DNA of 64,000 nt from CANKHA01 sp963750965 (GCA_963750965.1 CAVVSK010000013.1:124001-188000); one strand, 5' to 3'. Shown: positions 44,257-54,653, counted from the stretch's first letter. Notes: generated by a model from the sequence alone, not told the origin. Numbers and translations are program-made.

Positions 44257-45984
44257 TGCACATCGACGCGGTCGATCTCGAAGTCGTAAAGGCCAGCCTC
44301 TCCGGTATCGTGCAGGAGATGCAGAATTCGCTGTTCCGCACCGGCTTTTCCACCATCGTGCGGGAATCGCAGGATGCTTCCTGCGCGCTGATGAATGCCA
44401 AGGGTGAAGTGGTGGCGCAGCACGTGGTTCTGCCGCTGCATATCGGTGCTTTCCCCGCCTGCTGCGCGGCGGTGCTGAAAGAATTCGACGACATCGCCGA
44501 AGGTGATGCCTTCCTGATCAATCATCCCTATCAGGGCGGCAGTCCGCACGCGCCGGACATGGCGGTGATCACGCCGATCTTTATTACGGGTAAGCTGTTC
44601 GGCTTCAGCGGCAGCATCGCGCACAAGAGCGACATCGGCGGTCCGGTGCCGGGAAGCTGCTCTGGCCAGGCGCGCGAGACCTTCAACGAAGGCCTGCATC
44701 TTCCCGCCGTGCGCTACCAGAGCCGCGGCGTCACCTCAGGCGACATCGAGCGCATCATCGCCGCCAATAGCCGCACGCCCGAGCTGGTGCTCGGCGATAT
44801 CCGCGGTCAAGTCGGCTCGTGCCGTCTCGGCGAACAGCGGCTGCTCGAGCTCGTCAGCAAATATGGCATTGAGAAGATCGAGGCCTGCTACGCGCGCCTA
44901 TTTGAGCTATCCGAGCAGCGCCTGCGCGGCGCTGTCGCCGAATGGAAGGACGGCCGTTTCGAAGCCGAGCGCCTGGTCGATGACGACGGCATCGAGCTCG
45001 AATACGCCGGTACGCGTGCATGTGGTGGTGGAGAAAAAAGGCGACAGCATCCATTTCGATTTCAGCGGCTCGGCCGATCAGACCAAGGGGCCGGCAAATA
45101 TCCGGCCCCCGCTGGCACAGGCCGCCGCGGCCTATGTGCTGATCTCGTTAATCGACCCGCATATGTATGTCTGCAGCGGCATGATCAACGCTTTCACCAT
45201 CACCGCGCGCGAAGGCAGCGTCATCAACCCCCGCTTTCCCGCACCGGTGAATACCTACAATCCGACCGTTCACGCGGTCGTGGATGCGATCTTCGCTGCG
45301 CTCAGCCATGTGGTGCCGGGACGTGCGCGCGCCGACGGCAGCGGTAGCCGCTCGATCGTCATCGGCGGACGCAGCACCTATACCGGCAAAGGCTACGTGC
45401 AATATGAGATCCTCGCCGGCGGCGCCGGCGCGCGTGCGGCAAGGGACGGCGGTTCCGGCATTACCGTCAACCAGAGCAACGCCAAGATCGCCCCGGTGGA
45501 GATCATCGAAAGCGAATTCCCGACGCGGCTGACGCGGTTCGAATTAATTCAGGATTCCGGCGGCGCCGGACAGTTCCGCGGCGGGCTGGGCTTGCGGCGC
45601 GAATATCTCAACCTGGCAGACGCGCGCTTCTCCATCCGCTCGATGAAGCACACGATCCCGCCGCATGGCTCGAATGGCGGAAAGACCGGCCGAACCGGTG
45701 ATATCTGGATCAATCCTGACACCGCCGCCGCCAAGCGACTGCCGACGCGCTATGCCGATTATCCGCTGAAGGAAGGCGACGTCTTCCGGCTCGATACACC
45801 GGGCGGGGGCGGTTTCGGCGACCCGCTGGCACGTGATCCGGCACAGGTGCTGGCCGACGTGGCGCAGGGTTATGTCTCGATGGAAGCCGCCGAGCGCGAT
45901 TATGGCGTTGTGGTCGATAAAGCCGGGCGCGTTGTGGACGAGGCCGCGACTGCCAGGCGGCGCGCTGCCACGAAAGCCGGGTGA
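44256..45984 (+). CDS. hyuB: Hydantoinase/oxoprolinase subunit B (HyuB), one frameshift
   Basis: The partner subunit of HyuA, about 575 residues. ATG at 44256 begins MHIDAVDLEVVKASLSGIVQE, followed by ESQDASCALM, NHPYQGGSPHAPDM and GFSGSIAHKSDIGG, all typical. After DDDGIELE the frame shifts and continues in the next frame with TPVRVHVVVEKKG, FSGSADQTKGP and DTPGGGGFGDP near the end. One extra base at about 45003 explains it; both halves are otherwise intact. It overlaps the downstream hydrolase gene by 4 bp. Confidence 0.88.
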
Positions 45985-47166
45985 ATGGGATGACCGACGC
46001 CGTGATCCGGAAACGGCGGGTGTTCCATCTGCCCGGCTACGATCCCGCCCCGCCCACCGCAGTGAAGCAACGCTTTGCGCGCGAATTGGGCCGCTTCGAA
46101 AAGACCTGGTCGGTGCAGGCTTCGGTTGCCGACGGCCCGGACGATACGAACTGGCGGGTAACCGCCTCGGCCCCGAACTGGCAAGTCGACACGCACTACC
46201 GTCTCGTCGACTGGAGCGACGTGATCGAAGCGGCGGCGGAGAAGCCGATGTGGCTGCGCATTCCGCACGGGCTATTGGCGTTCGTCGATTTTGCCGTCAA
46301 TGCGTTGCCACGATATCTGCGCGCAAACTGGCGTTATGCGGGATTTTTCCTCTATCCCTTTGTGATGTTCGCGGCACTGGCGGCGCTTGCCGTATCCATC
46401 GGGCCGCTACGCCGCGAGCGCGAGCGGCTATTTGCTCGTCGGCATCGCGGTCGCGCTCGCCATCTTCGCCCTGCTCTGGCAATGGCCGGGACGGCGTTTC
46501 TTTTTGCATCTACTGTTCGACGACTGGATTTTCTCCCGCGATTATGTGCGCCATGGCGATCGCGCGGTCGAAGCCAAGCTCGACCGCACAGCGCGCGAAC
46601 TCGTCGACGTTGCCCGCAAAAGCGAGGCGGACGAGATCGTCGTCGTCGGCCACAGTCTCGGCGCCGCGCTGGCGATCGACTTGCTCGACCGTGCGCTGAA
46701 ACTCGAGCCCATGCTGGGCCGAACAGGCCCGCGCGTTGCGCTGATTTCCGTCGGTTCTTCCACCCTGAAAATCGGGCTGCACTCGTCTGCGTCGCGTTTC
46801 CGCGCTTCGGCCGAGCGTGTCGCCTCCGCGCCCGGCATCTTCTGGGGCGACTATCAGGCCATCTCCGACATCATGAATTTCTACAAGCGCGATCCGCTCG
46901 CGGCGATGGGCCTGCCCGCGCGTGGCGTGCCGCTGGTCCGCATGGTGCGTATCCGGCACATGCTCGATCCCGAGATCTACCGGCGCATCCGCTACCACCC
47001 CCTGCGCATGCATCTGCAATTCGTCAGCGGAAACAACCTCCGCAACGCATATGATTACTTCATGCTGGTGTGCGGGCCATTGAGCGCGGAGCGGCAGGTG
47101 CGCGGCGACGGCGCGCTCTCCGCGATTGGCCCGGACGGCGCGCTCCTGGAAGGAGCCTCTGCATGA
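45981..47166 (+). CDS. Membrane-associated alpha/beta hydrolase (lipase-like), one frameshift
   Basis: About 395 residues once the frame is repaired near 46395, where +1 base joins the N-terminal half (RRVFHLPGYDPAPP, WRVTASAPNWQVDTHYRL, then FFLYPFVMFAALAALAVS) to the C-terminal half (GYLLVGIAVALAIFALLWQW, then VVGHSLGAALAIDLLDRA with the serine elbow). Two central membrane helices flank the break. GTG at 45981 is used, overlapping the hyuB stop. No function beyond esterase/lipase fold can be given. The next gene overlaps it by 4 bp, so this is one operon with hyuAB. Confidence 0.72.
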
Positions 47167-47747
47167 CTCCTGCCATTGCCAAGGCGATCTATGTCCTGCT
47201 TGCCGTAAGCTGGTACGCTATCCGCTATCCCTATGCGCGCCGTGCGCGGCGCACGCCGGTCATTCGCAGCGCCCGCGGCGCCCGCGAAATTGCGCTGCTG
47301 CTGATCTCACTGACCGGTTTGGGAATCCTGCCCTTCCTCTATGTGGCGACCGGCTTTCCGCAATTTGCCAATTATCCATTCCGACCGATGCAGGCCTGGC
47401 TTGGTTTGCTGTTGGCGATTGCTGCCTTTGCCATGTTCTTGGCCACCCATCGCGCGCTTGGCCGCAATTGGTCGGTCAGCCTCGATGTGCGCCAGGATCA
47501 CCGGCTGATCACCGAGGGCGTCTACCGGCACGTGCGGCATCCGATGTACACGGCCTTCTGGCTGTGGGCCGTCGCCCAGGCATTGTTGTTGCCCAACTGG
47601 GTGGCGGGACTTTCGGGGTTGTTCGGCTTTGGAATTCTGTATTTTCTCCGGGTCGGCCAGGAGGAGCAGCTGATGCTCGACACCTTTGGTGACGACTACC
47701 GAGCCTATATGGCGCGCACCAAACGGCTGATTCCGGGGGTTTACTAA
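47163..47747 (+). CDS. Isoprenylcysteine carboxyl methyltransferase / PEMT-family membrane protein
   Basis: A 194-residue integral membrane protein. ATG at 47163 overlaps the previous stop (ATGA). The conserved C-terminal part reads RALGRNWSVSLDVRQDHRLITEG, seen here as GRNWSVSLDVRQDH, then GVYRHVRHPMYTAFWLWA and a terminal EEQLMLDTFGDDYRAYM, the AdoMet-binding signature of ICMT/PEMT-like methyltransferases. Bacterial members methylate unknown lipids or small molecules. It is the last gene of the hyuAB operon. Confidence 0.82.
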   Translation: MTPAIAKAIYVLLAVSWYAIRYPYARRARRTPVIRSARGAREIALLLISLTGLGILPFLYVATGFPQFANYPFRPMQAWLGLLLAIAAFAMFLATHRALGRNWSVSLDVRQDHRLITEGVYRHVRHPMYTAFWLWAVAQALLLPNWVAGLSGLFGFGILYFLRVGQEEQLMLDTFGDDYRAYMARTKRLIPGVY

Positions 47748-47922
47748 GCCACGCGGCGTGGCGGATTTACCGCAGTCAGCGAAAATCTTTTGGCGCTGCT
47801 ACGAACAGACTGCATCCTGAGCAATGTTTGGCGCTTAAATCCTTACCTCCGGCGCCGGTCGTTTATACCGTCGCGAGGACAGGGCAATATGAGCGTCGAA
47901 TTGATTCGGGTGGGGGCTGGGG

Positions 47923-48528
47923 ATGAATCGCAGGAATGGCATTCGTGGCCTGGTGAGCGTCGGCGCGCTTGGATTGGCGCTCGGTGTGCCGCTTTCCGCT
48001 ACACAGGCCCAAATCCTGGCCCGGCTCAGCGATCCGAGCCCCCCGGCTGCCATCCCTTCAGTGACGGATGCAGCGAAGAACACACAAAAATCAGCGCGCG
48101 GCATGGTCAGTCTGGGCGGCTATAGCCCGGGCACCATTGTGGTCAAAACGCGCGAAAGACGGCTCTATTACGTGCTCAGCGACGGCAAGGCCGTGCGCTA
48201 TCCGGTCGGCGTGGGCCGTCCCGACAAGCAGTGGTCCGGGCAGTCGGCCATCAGCGGCAAATACATCAGGCCGGCGTGGTCGCCGCCGGAGGAGATCCGG
48301 CGCGACAATCCGCAGCTGCCCTATGTGATTCCCGGAGGCGCGCCGACCAACCCGATGGGGGCCGCTGCCCTGACGATTGCCGGCGGCGAATACGCCATTC
48401 ACGGCACAAACCGTCCAGGCTCGGTTGGAGGATTCGTTTCCTACGGCTGCATCCGGATGCTCAATTCAGACATCCTGGACCTGTTCGAACGAGTCGCGGT
48501 CGGGACGCCGATTGTCGTGGAACGCTAA
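47923..48528 (+). CDS. L,D-transpeptidase (YkuD domain), secreted
   Basis: A 201-residue secreted enzyme. ATG at 47923 starts MNRRNGIRGLVSVGALGLALG with cleavage after a QA site (SATQAQI). The catalytic domain has IVVKTRERRLYYVLSDG, GVGRPDKQW, the histidine in YAIHGTNRPGSVG and the SYGCIRMLNSD box with C176. All catalytic residues are present. It cross-links peptidoglycan stem peptides or anchors proteins. It is monocistronic and stands between the hyuAB operon and small secreted-protein genes. Confidence 0.9.
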   Translation: MNRRNGIRGLVSVGALGLALGVPLSATQAQILARLSDPSPPAAIPSVTDAAKNTQKSARGMVSLGGYSPGTIVVKTRERRLYYVLSDGKAVRYPVGVGRPDKQWSGQSAISGKYIRPAWSPPEEIRRDNPQLPYVIPGGAPTNPMGAAALTIAGGEYAIHGTNRPGSVGGFVSYGCIRMLNSDILDLFERVAVGTPIVVER

Positions 48529-48688
48529 AAGCTCTTTGGTTCCTTGGGAATTCCGGAAATTCGGGCGGGAAGTGCAGCCTTTTGGGGAGGAAGTGTGGCT
48601 TTTATGCACTAGCAACGGCGGACGGATTTCTCTTATATGGGATCGTGGGTTTTTACCTATCAAACATGGTGTGGCAGAGGGGTTCTCC

Positions 48689-48826
48689 ATGAAAAAGATC
48701 GCTATCGCTTTGATCGCCTGCTTCGCGGCGGCGAGCCTTGGCTGGATGTGTTGGCAAGGGCAAAGCTCCGGTCGGCAAGGGCAAAGGCAAGGCGCCTGCG
48801 CCTGCGCCGTCGTCACTAAGGGCTAA
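48689..48826 (+). CDS. Small lipoprotein-like protein, 45 codons, frame apparently shifted internally
   Basis: ATG at 48689 begins MKKIAIALIACFAAASLG, a lipoprotein-type signal, and the frame ends VVTKG. Between these parts the next frame reads GCVGKGKAPVGKGKGKAPAPA, which is the lysine/glycine-rich lipobox and body I recognise in small Bradyrhizobium lipoproteins ending VVTKG. One extra T near 48743 and a compensating change near 48807 would restore GG-Cys at the lipobox. As written, the frame gives WMCWQGQ. A terminator follows. The function is unknown. Confidence 0.55.
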   Translation: MKKIAIALIACFAAASLGWMCWQGQSSGRQGQRQGACACAVVTKG

Positions 48827-48838
48827 GCTAATCTTGAC

Positions 48839-48874
48839 TGGCGGGCCGGGGTAAAAGCCGGCCCGCCATTCTTG
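48839..48874 (+). terminator. Rho-independent terminator after small lipoprotein gene
   Basis: An 11-bp stem (TGGCGGGCCGG / CCGGCCCGCCA) with an 8-base loop is followed by TTCTTGTTT on the plus strand, 13 bp after the small-lipoprotein stop. Confidence 0.82.
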
Positions 48875-48988
48875 TTTCCTCGCGGGCTTCCCGGCTCGCG
48901 CCGGTTAGTATTAGGACACGTGGTAGAGCGTGTATTGCGCCGCGAATGCCGATGCGGCCGCCGATGCCCGCTTCTGGAGAAATCGGCG

Positions 48989-49742
48989 ATGCAGGCAAAC
49001 AAGAAAATCAGTTTCCTGGCGGCTTTATGCGCTGTCGCCCTGTCCTGGGGGATCTCGCTTCCGGGAGCGATGGCGCAGGAAAATCCGCGAGAAGCGGCAG
49101 CGGCGTCGCAAGCTGCTCCGATTACGATCTCACAAAATTCAGCCGGAAAGCGCTACTTCGTGGAATTCCGCTCCCGGAGTGCCCTGAGTTACGGCCACAC
49201 CTTCTTGGTGCACGGGAAGCTTAATGCGAATGGTCAAGTCGGGCAGGTAAGGAAAGAACAGGTCGCCGGCCTGCATCCCGCGACAGAAAGCTCCGTGCCC
49301 TGGATGATCGGGCACGTCGATCCCGGTGGTTTCCGAAAACGGCTGGAGCGACGGCGATACTGAGGACGAATACGTCACCGCACGCTACCGCGTTCTTCTC
49401 ACTGAAGAGGAATACGCCCAGGTTTCGGCCAATATCCGCAAGCTCCAGAAGAATTCGCCGCTCTGGCACGCCGTTCTCTACAACTGCAACGCATGGGTTG
49501 GCGACGTGGCGAAGTCCATGGGCTTGAAGGCCCCCAACGCGGGACTCTATCCCGAGGATTTCATCAGCTCCTTGGCCAGCCTGAACGGAGGAACGGCCTC
49601 GCGGCCGAATCCATCGATACGGTCGCCCCTGCCGGGCACAGCCCAACCTGCGGCCGCCAAACCGCGCACTACTAAGCCTGCCAAGCCGCAAACCGCGACC
49701 ACACCGACGGCAGCGGCTCCGGAAGCTCAGACTGTCCGCTAG
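48989..49742 (+). CDS. Hypothetical secreted protein, one frameshift
   Basis: About 250 residues after repair. ATG at 48989 begins MQANKKISFLAALCAVALSWG with cleavage at AMA-QEN. The mature part starts with a beta-rich stretch (RYFVEFRSRSALSYGHTFLVHG) and ends in a Pro/Ala/Thr/Lys-rich tail (AAAKPRTTKPAKPQ). The frame breaks at about 49319, where one extra G turns the expected HVIPVVSENGWSDG into HVDPGG. The LYNCNAWVGDVA segment has a cysteine resembling the active site of some NlpC/P60-like or DUF-type proteins, but I do not claim catalysis. A terminator follows. Confidence 0.7.
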
Positions 49743-49777
49743 GACGGCCCGTTAAAGCGATTGTGGGGGATGGGAAA

Positions 49778-49813
49778 CCCTCCGCCGGCTCCGGTCGGCG
49801 GAGGGATTTTTCT
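49778..49813 (+). terminator. Rho-independent terminator
   Basis: A 10-bp stem (CCCTCCGCCG / CGGCGGAGGG) with an 8-base loop is followed by ATTTTTCTTT, 35 bp after the secreted-protein stop. Confidence 0.88.
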
Positions 49814-49918
49814 TTATGCCGCGTAACGCTTCGGCGGATAGCCCGCCGACAGCGGACCCACTAAGCTCAGCCGTAACTGTTTAGGCAGCCATGATCCTCT
49901 CTACCCGGTGGTGGGCCC

Positions 49919-50674
49919 GTGAATGACGATTTCATCCTCGTAACCGACGGCCTCACCAAAGAGTTTGCTGGCTTCGTGGCCGTCAGCGGTGTCGATCTCG
50001 CTATACGGCGCGGCAGCATTCATGCCTTTATCGGACCAAATGGCGCCGGCAAGACCACCTGTTTCAACCTGCTCACCAAATTTCTCAAGCCAACGCGCGG
50101 CCGCATCGTATTCAAAGGTAACGACATCACCAAGCTTGCCCCGGCGGAAGTGGCGCAACTCGGCCTGGTTCGCTCATTTCAGATCTCCGCCGTTTTTCCT
50201 CATCTCACTGTGCTGGAGAATGTTCGGCTTGCGCTGCAAAGAAAGCGCGGCGGCTCTTTCGATTTCTGGCGTTCGAAGCGCGTCCTCGACGATCTCAATG
50301 GCCCCGCGGCCGCGCTGATCGAGGATGTCGGCCTGCAGCAGTTCGCTCTGATCCCCGCCGTCGAGCTGCCTTATGGCCGCAAGCGAGCGCTGGAGATTGC
50401 AACGACGCTTGCAGTCGATCCCGAGCTGATGCTTCTGGACGAGCCGACGGCCGGCATGGGACACGAGGATATCGACCGCATCGCGGCGCTCATCAAGCGA
50501 GTGGCAGCCAACCGAACGGTCTTGATGGTCGAGCACAACCTAAGCGTCGTCGCTACCATCTCCGACCGCATCACTGTGCTCACACGCGGGCGCGTGCTGG
50601 CGGAAGGTGATTACGCCACCATCTCGGCTAACGCGGAAGTGCGCGAAGCTTATTTGGGGACGGGCCATGAATGA
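49919..50674 (+). CDS. livG: Branched-chain amino acid-type ABC transporter ATPase, LivG family
   Basis: A 251-residue ATPase starting with GTG at 49919. It has Walker A GPNGAGKTTCFN, the Q-loop region RSFQISAVFP, a signature variant LPYGRKRALEIAT (usual in this subgroup instead of LSGGQ), Walker B ELMLLDEPTAGMG and the switch histidine in MVEHNLSVV. LivG and LivF drive import by LivHM of branched-chain amino acids, amides, urea or aromatic compounds. It is the first gene of a five-gene plus-strand operon; its end overlaps livF by 8 bp. Confidence 0.9.
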   Translation: MNDDFILVTDGLTKEFAGFVAVSGVDLAIRRGSIHAFIGPNGAGKTTCFNLLTKFLKPTRGRIVFKGNDITKLAPAEVAQLGLVRSFQISAVFPHLTVLENVRLALQRKRGGSFDFWRSKRVLDDLNGPAAALIEDVGLQQFALIPAVELPYGRKRALEIATTLAVDPELMLLDEPTAGMGHEDIDRIAALIKRVAANRTVLMVEHNLSVVATISDRITVLTRGRVLAEGDYATISANAEVREAYLGTGHE

Positions 50675-51386
50675 AGCTCAGGCTCTCCGCCCCCTGCTCG
50701 CGGTGCAAAACCTACAGGCCTGGTACGGAGAATCGCACATCCTGCATGGCGTGACTTTTCAGGTGCGCGCCGGTGAAGTGGTAACGTTGCTCGGCCGTAA
50801 CGGCGCCGGCAAGACCACGACGCTGAAATCAATCATGGGCATGGTCGGCCATCGCACCGGGTCGGTCCGTTTCGAGGAGCGGGAATTGATTTCGCTGACC
50901 TCGGACACGATCGCGCGCGCCGGCGTCGCCTTTTGCCCGGAGGAGCGCGGCATTTTCGCCAGTTTGAGCGTAGACGAGAATTTGGACCTGCCGCCGCAGG
51001 TGCGCCCGGGCGGCCTGTCACGCGCAGATATTTTCACGTTGTTCCCGAATATTTCCGAGCGCCTCGACAGCCAGGGCAGCAAGCTGTCCGGCGGCGAGCA
51101 GCAGATGCTCGCGATCGCCCGAATTCTCCGAACGGGCGCGCGTTTTCTTTTGCTTGATGAGCCGACCGAAGGGCTGGCGCCAGTCATCATCAACCAGATC
51201 GGAAAAACGATCCGCGCGCTCAAGGAGCAAGGCTTCACCATCCTGCTGGTCGAACAGAACTTCCGTTTCGCCGCAACCGTCGCGGATCGCTATTTCGTGA
51301 TGGAGCACGGGCGCGTTATCGACGGCTTTGACGCTCCGGAACTAAAGACTAACCTTAGCAAGCTGCACGCCTATCTCGGGGTGTGA
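50667..51386 (+). CDS. livF: Branched-chain amino acid-type ABC transporter ATPase, LivF family
   Basis: A 239-residue ATPase. ATG at 50667 lies within the livG end. Features: LQAWYGESHILHGV, Walker A GRNGAGKTTTLKS, Q-loop and CPEERGIFASLSV, signature KLSGGEQQMLAIAR, Walker B FLLLDEPTEGLAP and the switch histidine replaced by glutamine-asparagine region (LLVEQNFRF), which is normal for LivF. It pairs with LivG at the LivHM membrane complex. The receptor gene follows 36 bp downstream. Confidence 0.91.
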   Translation: MNEAQALRPLLAVQNLQAWYGESHILHGVTFQVRAGEVVTLLGRNGAGKTTTLKSIMGMVGHRTGSVRFEERELISLTSDTIARAGVAFCPEERGIFASLSVDENLDLPPQVRPGGLSRADIFTLFPNISERLDSQGSKLSGGEQQMLAIARILRTGARFLLLDEPTEGLAPVIINQIGKTIRALKEQGFTILLVEQNFRFAATVADRYFVMEHGRVIDGFDAPELKTNLSKLHAYLGV

Positions 51387-51422
51387 TATCGTTGGCAGGC
51401 CCTCACGACGGAGAGGAAGGCT

Positions 51423-52635
51423 ATGAAAATTCTTAGAAATCTTGTGGTTTTGAGTGCGATTCTGACCAGCAGCTCCGCCTTCGCGCAATACACCGACGGC
51501 CTCATCAAGATTGGCGTGATGAACGACATGTCGGGCACCTACTCCGACCTGAGCGGCCAAGGCTCGGTTCTCGCCGCCCGCATGGCGGTGGAAGATTTCG
51601 GCGCGGCCGCCAAGGGCATGAAGGTCGAGATCGTCGGCGCCGATCACCAGAACAAACCGGACATCGGCTCCAACGTCGTGCGCACCTGGATCGACCGCGA
51701 CCAGGTCGACGTCGTCGTGGACGTGCCGACATCCTCCGTCGCGCTCGCCGTGCACGAGATCGTGCGCGACAAGAACAAGGTTTTCCTGGTTTCCGGCGCC
51801 GCCGCCTCCGATCTGACCGGCGCGAAGTGCTCGGCCAATACCGTGCACTGGACCTACGACACCTGGGCGCTGGCCAATGGCACCGGCACGGCGCTGGTCA
51901 AGACCGGCGGCGATACCTGGTTCTTCCTTACCGCCGACTACGCTTTCGGCCACGCGCTCGAGCGCGACACCGCCGCGGTAGTGGAGAAGAACGGCGGCAA
52001 GGTTCTCGGCAAGGTGCGGCATCCTTTCCCCGGCACGGATTTCTCCTCTTTCCTGCTGCAGGCGCAGGGCTCCAAGGCCAAGATCATCGGTCTCGCCAAT
52101 GCCGGTGCTGACACCATCAATTCCATCAAACAGGCATCGGAATTCGGCATCGTCGCCGGCGGGCAAAATCTGGCCGCGCTACTGGCCTTCATCACCGACG
52201 TGCATGCGCTCGGTCTGCAGACGGCGCAGGGCCTGATCATGACCGAGTCCTGGTACTGGGATCTCAACGACGCCAATCGCGAGTTTGCGAAGAAATTTGC
52301 GCCGCAGAACAGAGGCGTGCATCCCACCATGGTGCATGCCGGCGTCTATTCCGCCGTTACGCATTATCTGAAGGCGGTCGCACGAGCTGAAAAGCGATGC
52401 TGACGGCAAGGCGGTGGTGGCCAAGATGAAGTCGATGCCGACTGACGACAAGCTTTTCGGCAAGGGCGAAATCCGCGCTGACGGCCGCAAAATTCACCCG
52501 ATGTATCTGTTCGAGGTGAAGAAGCCGTCGGAATCCAAGGCTCCGTGGGATTATTACAAGGTGCGCGCGACGATCCCGGCGGATCAGGCCTTCCGGCCGC
52601 TCAAGGATGGCGGCTGTCCGCTGGTCAGCGGCTGA
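51423..52635 (+). CDS. ABC transporter receptor, LivK/AmiC type, one frameshift
   Basis: Periplasmic receptor of about 403 residues after repair. The start MKILRNLVVLSAILTSSSAFA is a signal peptide; the mature protein begins LIKIGVMNDMSGTYSDLSG, the usual type 1 fold opening. Later features are DHQNKPDIGSNVVR, VSGAAASDLTGAKCS, HWTYDTWALANG and FPGTDFSSFLLQAQ. At about 52383 one extra C moves the frame; the true end is the ORF closing at 52635 (RPLKDGGCPLVSG). The order livG-livF-receptor-livH-livM is typical. The ligand may be an amide, urea or aromatic acid; this subgroup is not limited to leucine. Confidence 0.85.
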
Positions 52636-52685
52636 CGTTGAGGGCGCCGCTCATATAGCCGTACGTCTTGCCGAAGGATTTCTGA

Positions 52686-53573
52686 ATGTTCGAAATCTTC
52701 GGCATTCCGTCGCAAGCACTGTTCGGGCAGCTCCTGCTCGGGTTGATCAACGGGTCGTTTTACGCGCTGCTCAGCCTTGGCCTTGCCGTCATATTCGGCA
52801 TGCTCAACATCATCAACTTCGCCCATGGCGCGCAATATATGATGGGCGCCTTCGCCGCCTATTTTCTCCTGAACTATGCCGGATTGAACTACTGGGTCGC
52901 GCTCATCGTGGCGCCGCTCGCCGTCGGCGCCTTCGGCGTGCTGATCGAGCGTAGCTTGCTGAAATGGATCTACCGGCTCGATCATCTCTATGGGCTGCTG
53001 CTCACCTTCGGACTGGCGCTGATCATCGAAGGTATTTTCCGGAATTACTTCGGCTCCTCCGGCCTGCCTTATCGCGTTCCCGAGTTGCTGCAGGGCGGGC
53101 AAAATCTCGGTTTTATGTTCTTGCCCAACTACCGCGCCTGGGTGGTGGTGTTTTCCCTGGTCGTCTGTCTCACCACCTGGTTCGTGATCGAGCGCACGAA
53201 ACTGGGCTCTTATCTGCGCGCGGCCACGGAAAATCCCGCGCTGGTACGCGCCTTCGGCATCAATGTGCCGCGCATGATCACCCTGACCTATGGTTTTGGC
53301 GTGGCGCTGGCGGCGCTGGCCGGAGTGATGGCGGCGCCGATCTATAACGTGTCCCCGCAGATGGGCGCTCACCTCATCATTGTGGTGTTCGCGGTGGTGG
53401 TGATCGGCGGCATGGGCTCCATCATGGGCGCGATCGTCACCGGCTTCGGCCTTGGGCTGATCGAGGGACTGACCAAGGTGTTCTTCCCGGAAGCCTCTAA
53501 CACCGTGATCTTCATCATCATGGCTATTGTGCTGCTGATCCGGCCGGCCGGCCTGTTCGGGCGGAGCGCTTAG
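52686..53573 (+). CDS. livH: Branched-chain amino acid-type ABC permease, LivH family
   Basis: A 295-residue permease with about eight membrane helices. Hallmarks: LINGSFYALLSLGLAVIFGM, LNIINFAHGAQYMMGAF and the cytoplasmic coupling region ATENPALVRAFGINVPRM, then VIGGMGSIMGAIVTGFGLG. It forms the membrane channel with LivM, whose gene starts after one base. The ATPases and receptor are encoded upstream on the same strand. Confidence 0.92.
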   Translation: MFEIFGIPSQALFGQLLLGLINGSFYALLSLGLAVIFGMLNIINFAHGAQYMMGAFAAYFLLNYAGLNYWVALIVAPLAVGAFGVLIERSLLKWIYRLDHLYGLLLTFGLALIIEGIFRNYFGSSGLPYRVPELLQGGQNLGFMFLPNYRAWVVVFSLVVCLTTWFVIERTKLGSYLRAATENPALVRAFGINVPRMITLTYGFGVALAALAGVMAAPIYNVSPQMGAHLIIVVFAVVVIGGMGSIMGAIVTGFGLGLIEGLTKVFFPEASNTVIFIIMAIVLLIRPAGLFGRSA

Positions 53574-53574
53574 C

Positions 53575-54594
53575 ATGACGCAGACCGCCAGCCTGACATC
53601 TAGTCCAGCCGCACCCGCCGTTTCGCGGAGCGAGACGGTGGCTTTCGTCATGATGGTGCTGGCGCTCCTGATCGCGCCGTTTTTCATTTATCCGGTATTT
53701 CTGATGAAGGCGCTATGCTTCGCGCTCTTCGCCTGCGCCTTCAACCTGCTGATCGGTTATGTCGGGCTGCTGTCCTTCGGTCATGCGCTGTATTTCGGCT
53801 GGGCGAGCTACGTCGCAGCGCATCTCGCCAAGGTCGGCACCATCCAGATCCCTTATTGGGCCGGGAAGTGGCTTGTCATTCCGCTGCCGCCGCTCTCGAC
53901 CGAGCTGGCGATCCTCGGCGGAACTTTCGCTGCGGCGGTGCTCGGGCTGATCGCGGGTTCGATTGCCATTCGCCGGCAGGGAATCTATTTCGCGATGATC
54001 ACGCTCGCGCTGGCGCAGATGATGTTCTTCTTTGCCGTCCAGGCCCCTTTCACGCATGGCGAGGACGGCATCCAGGCGGTGCCGCGCGGGCATCTGTTCG
54101 GCGTCATCAATCTCGCCGATCAAAGCAACATGTATTTGCTGGTGCTGGCGATCTTTCTTGGCGGATTTCTGGCGATCTACCGCATCATCAATTCGCCATT
54201 CGGCGAAGTCCTGAAGGGCATACGGGAAAACGAGGCGCGCGCGATTTCGCTCGGCTATCGAACCGAACGCTACAAGCTGGTCGCTTTCGTGCTGTCGGCG
54301 ACCTTTGCCGGTCTCGCCGGCGCCACCAAGGCGATCGTGTTTCAGCTCGCTTCGCTCACCGACGTGGATTGGCCGACTTCTGGCGAGGTCGTGCTGATGA
54401 CCCTGGTCGGAGGCCTCGGCACGGTGTTCGGACCTGTTGCCGGAGCCTTCTTCATGGTCAGCCTGGAAAATTTTCTGACCCATATCGGCCAATGGGTCTT
54501 CGTGGTGCAAGGCACCATCTTTGTCGTCTGCGTGCTGCTGTTCCGCCGCGGGATCGTCGGCGAGCTGGCGCAGTTATTGCGCATCAAGCTTTAG
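53575..54594 (+). CDS. livM: Branched-chain amino acid-type ABC permease, LivM family
   Basis: A 339-residue permease with a short polar N-terminal leader and about ten hydrophobic helices. Markers are FALFACAFNLLIGYVGLLSFGHAL in pieces, RRQGIYFAMITLALAQM, the coupling segment IRENEARAISLGYRTERYKL and TLVGGLGTVFGPVAGAFFM. It is the last gene of the transporter operon and converges on the cytochrome remnant. Confidence 0.92.
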   Translation: MTQTASLTSSPAAPAVSRSETVAFVMMVLALLIAPFFIYPVFLMKALCFALFACAFNLLIGYVGLLSFGHALYFGWASYVAAHLAKVGTIQIPYWAGKWLVIPLPPLSTELAILGGTFAAAVLGLIAGSIAIRRQGIYFAMITLALAQMMFFFAVQAPFTHGEDGIQAVPRGHLFGVINLADQSNMYLLVLAIFLGGFLAIYRIINSPFGEVLKGIRENEARAISLGYRTERYKLVAFVLSATFAGLAGATKAIVFQLASLTDVDWPTSGEVVLMTLVGGLGTVFGPVAGAFFMVSLENFLTHIGQWVFVVQGTIFVVCVLLFRRGIVGELAQLLRIKL

Positions 54595-54653
54595 CCGTCG
54601 CGACCTGCACAGCTCTCGACTGCCTCAACCCGGCTTTGTCGGATCCCGCGCTC

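Noticed and set aside
52584..53687. 367-codon minus-strand open frame
   Set aside because: Antisense to livH; translation dominated by His, Asp and Gln as expected for the complement of a membrane protein gene.
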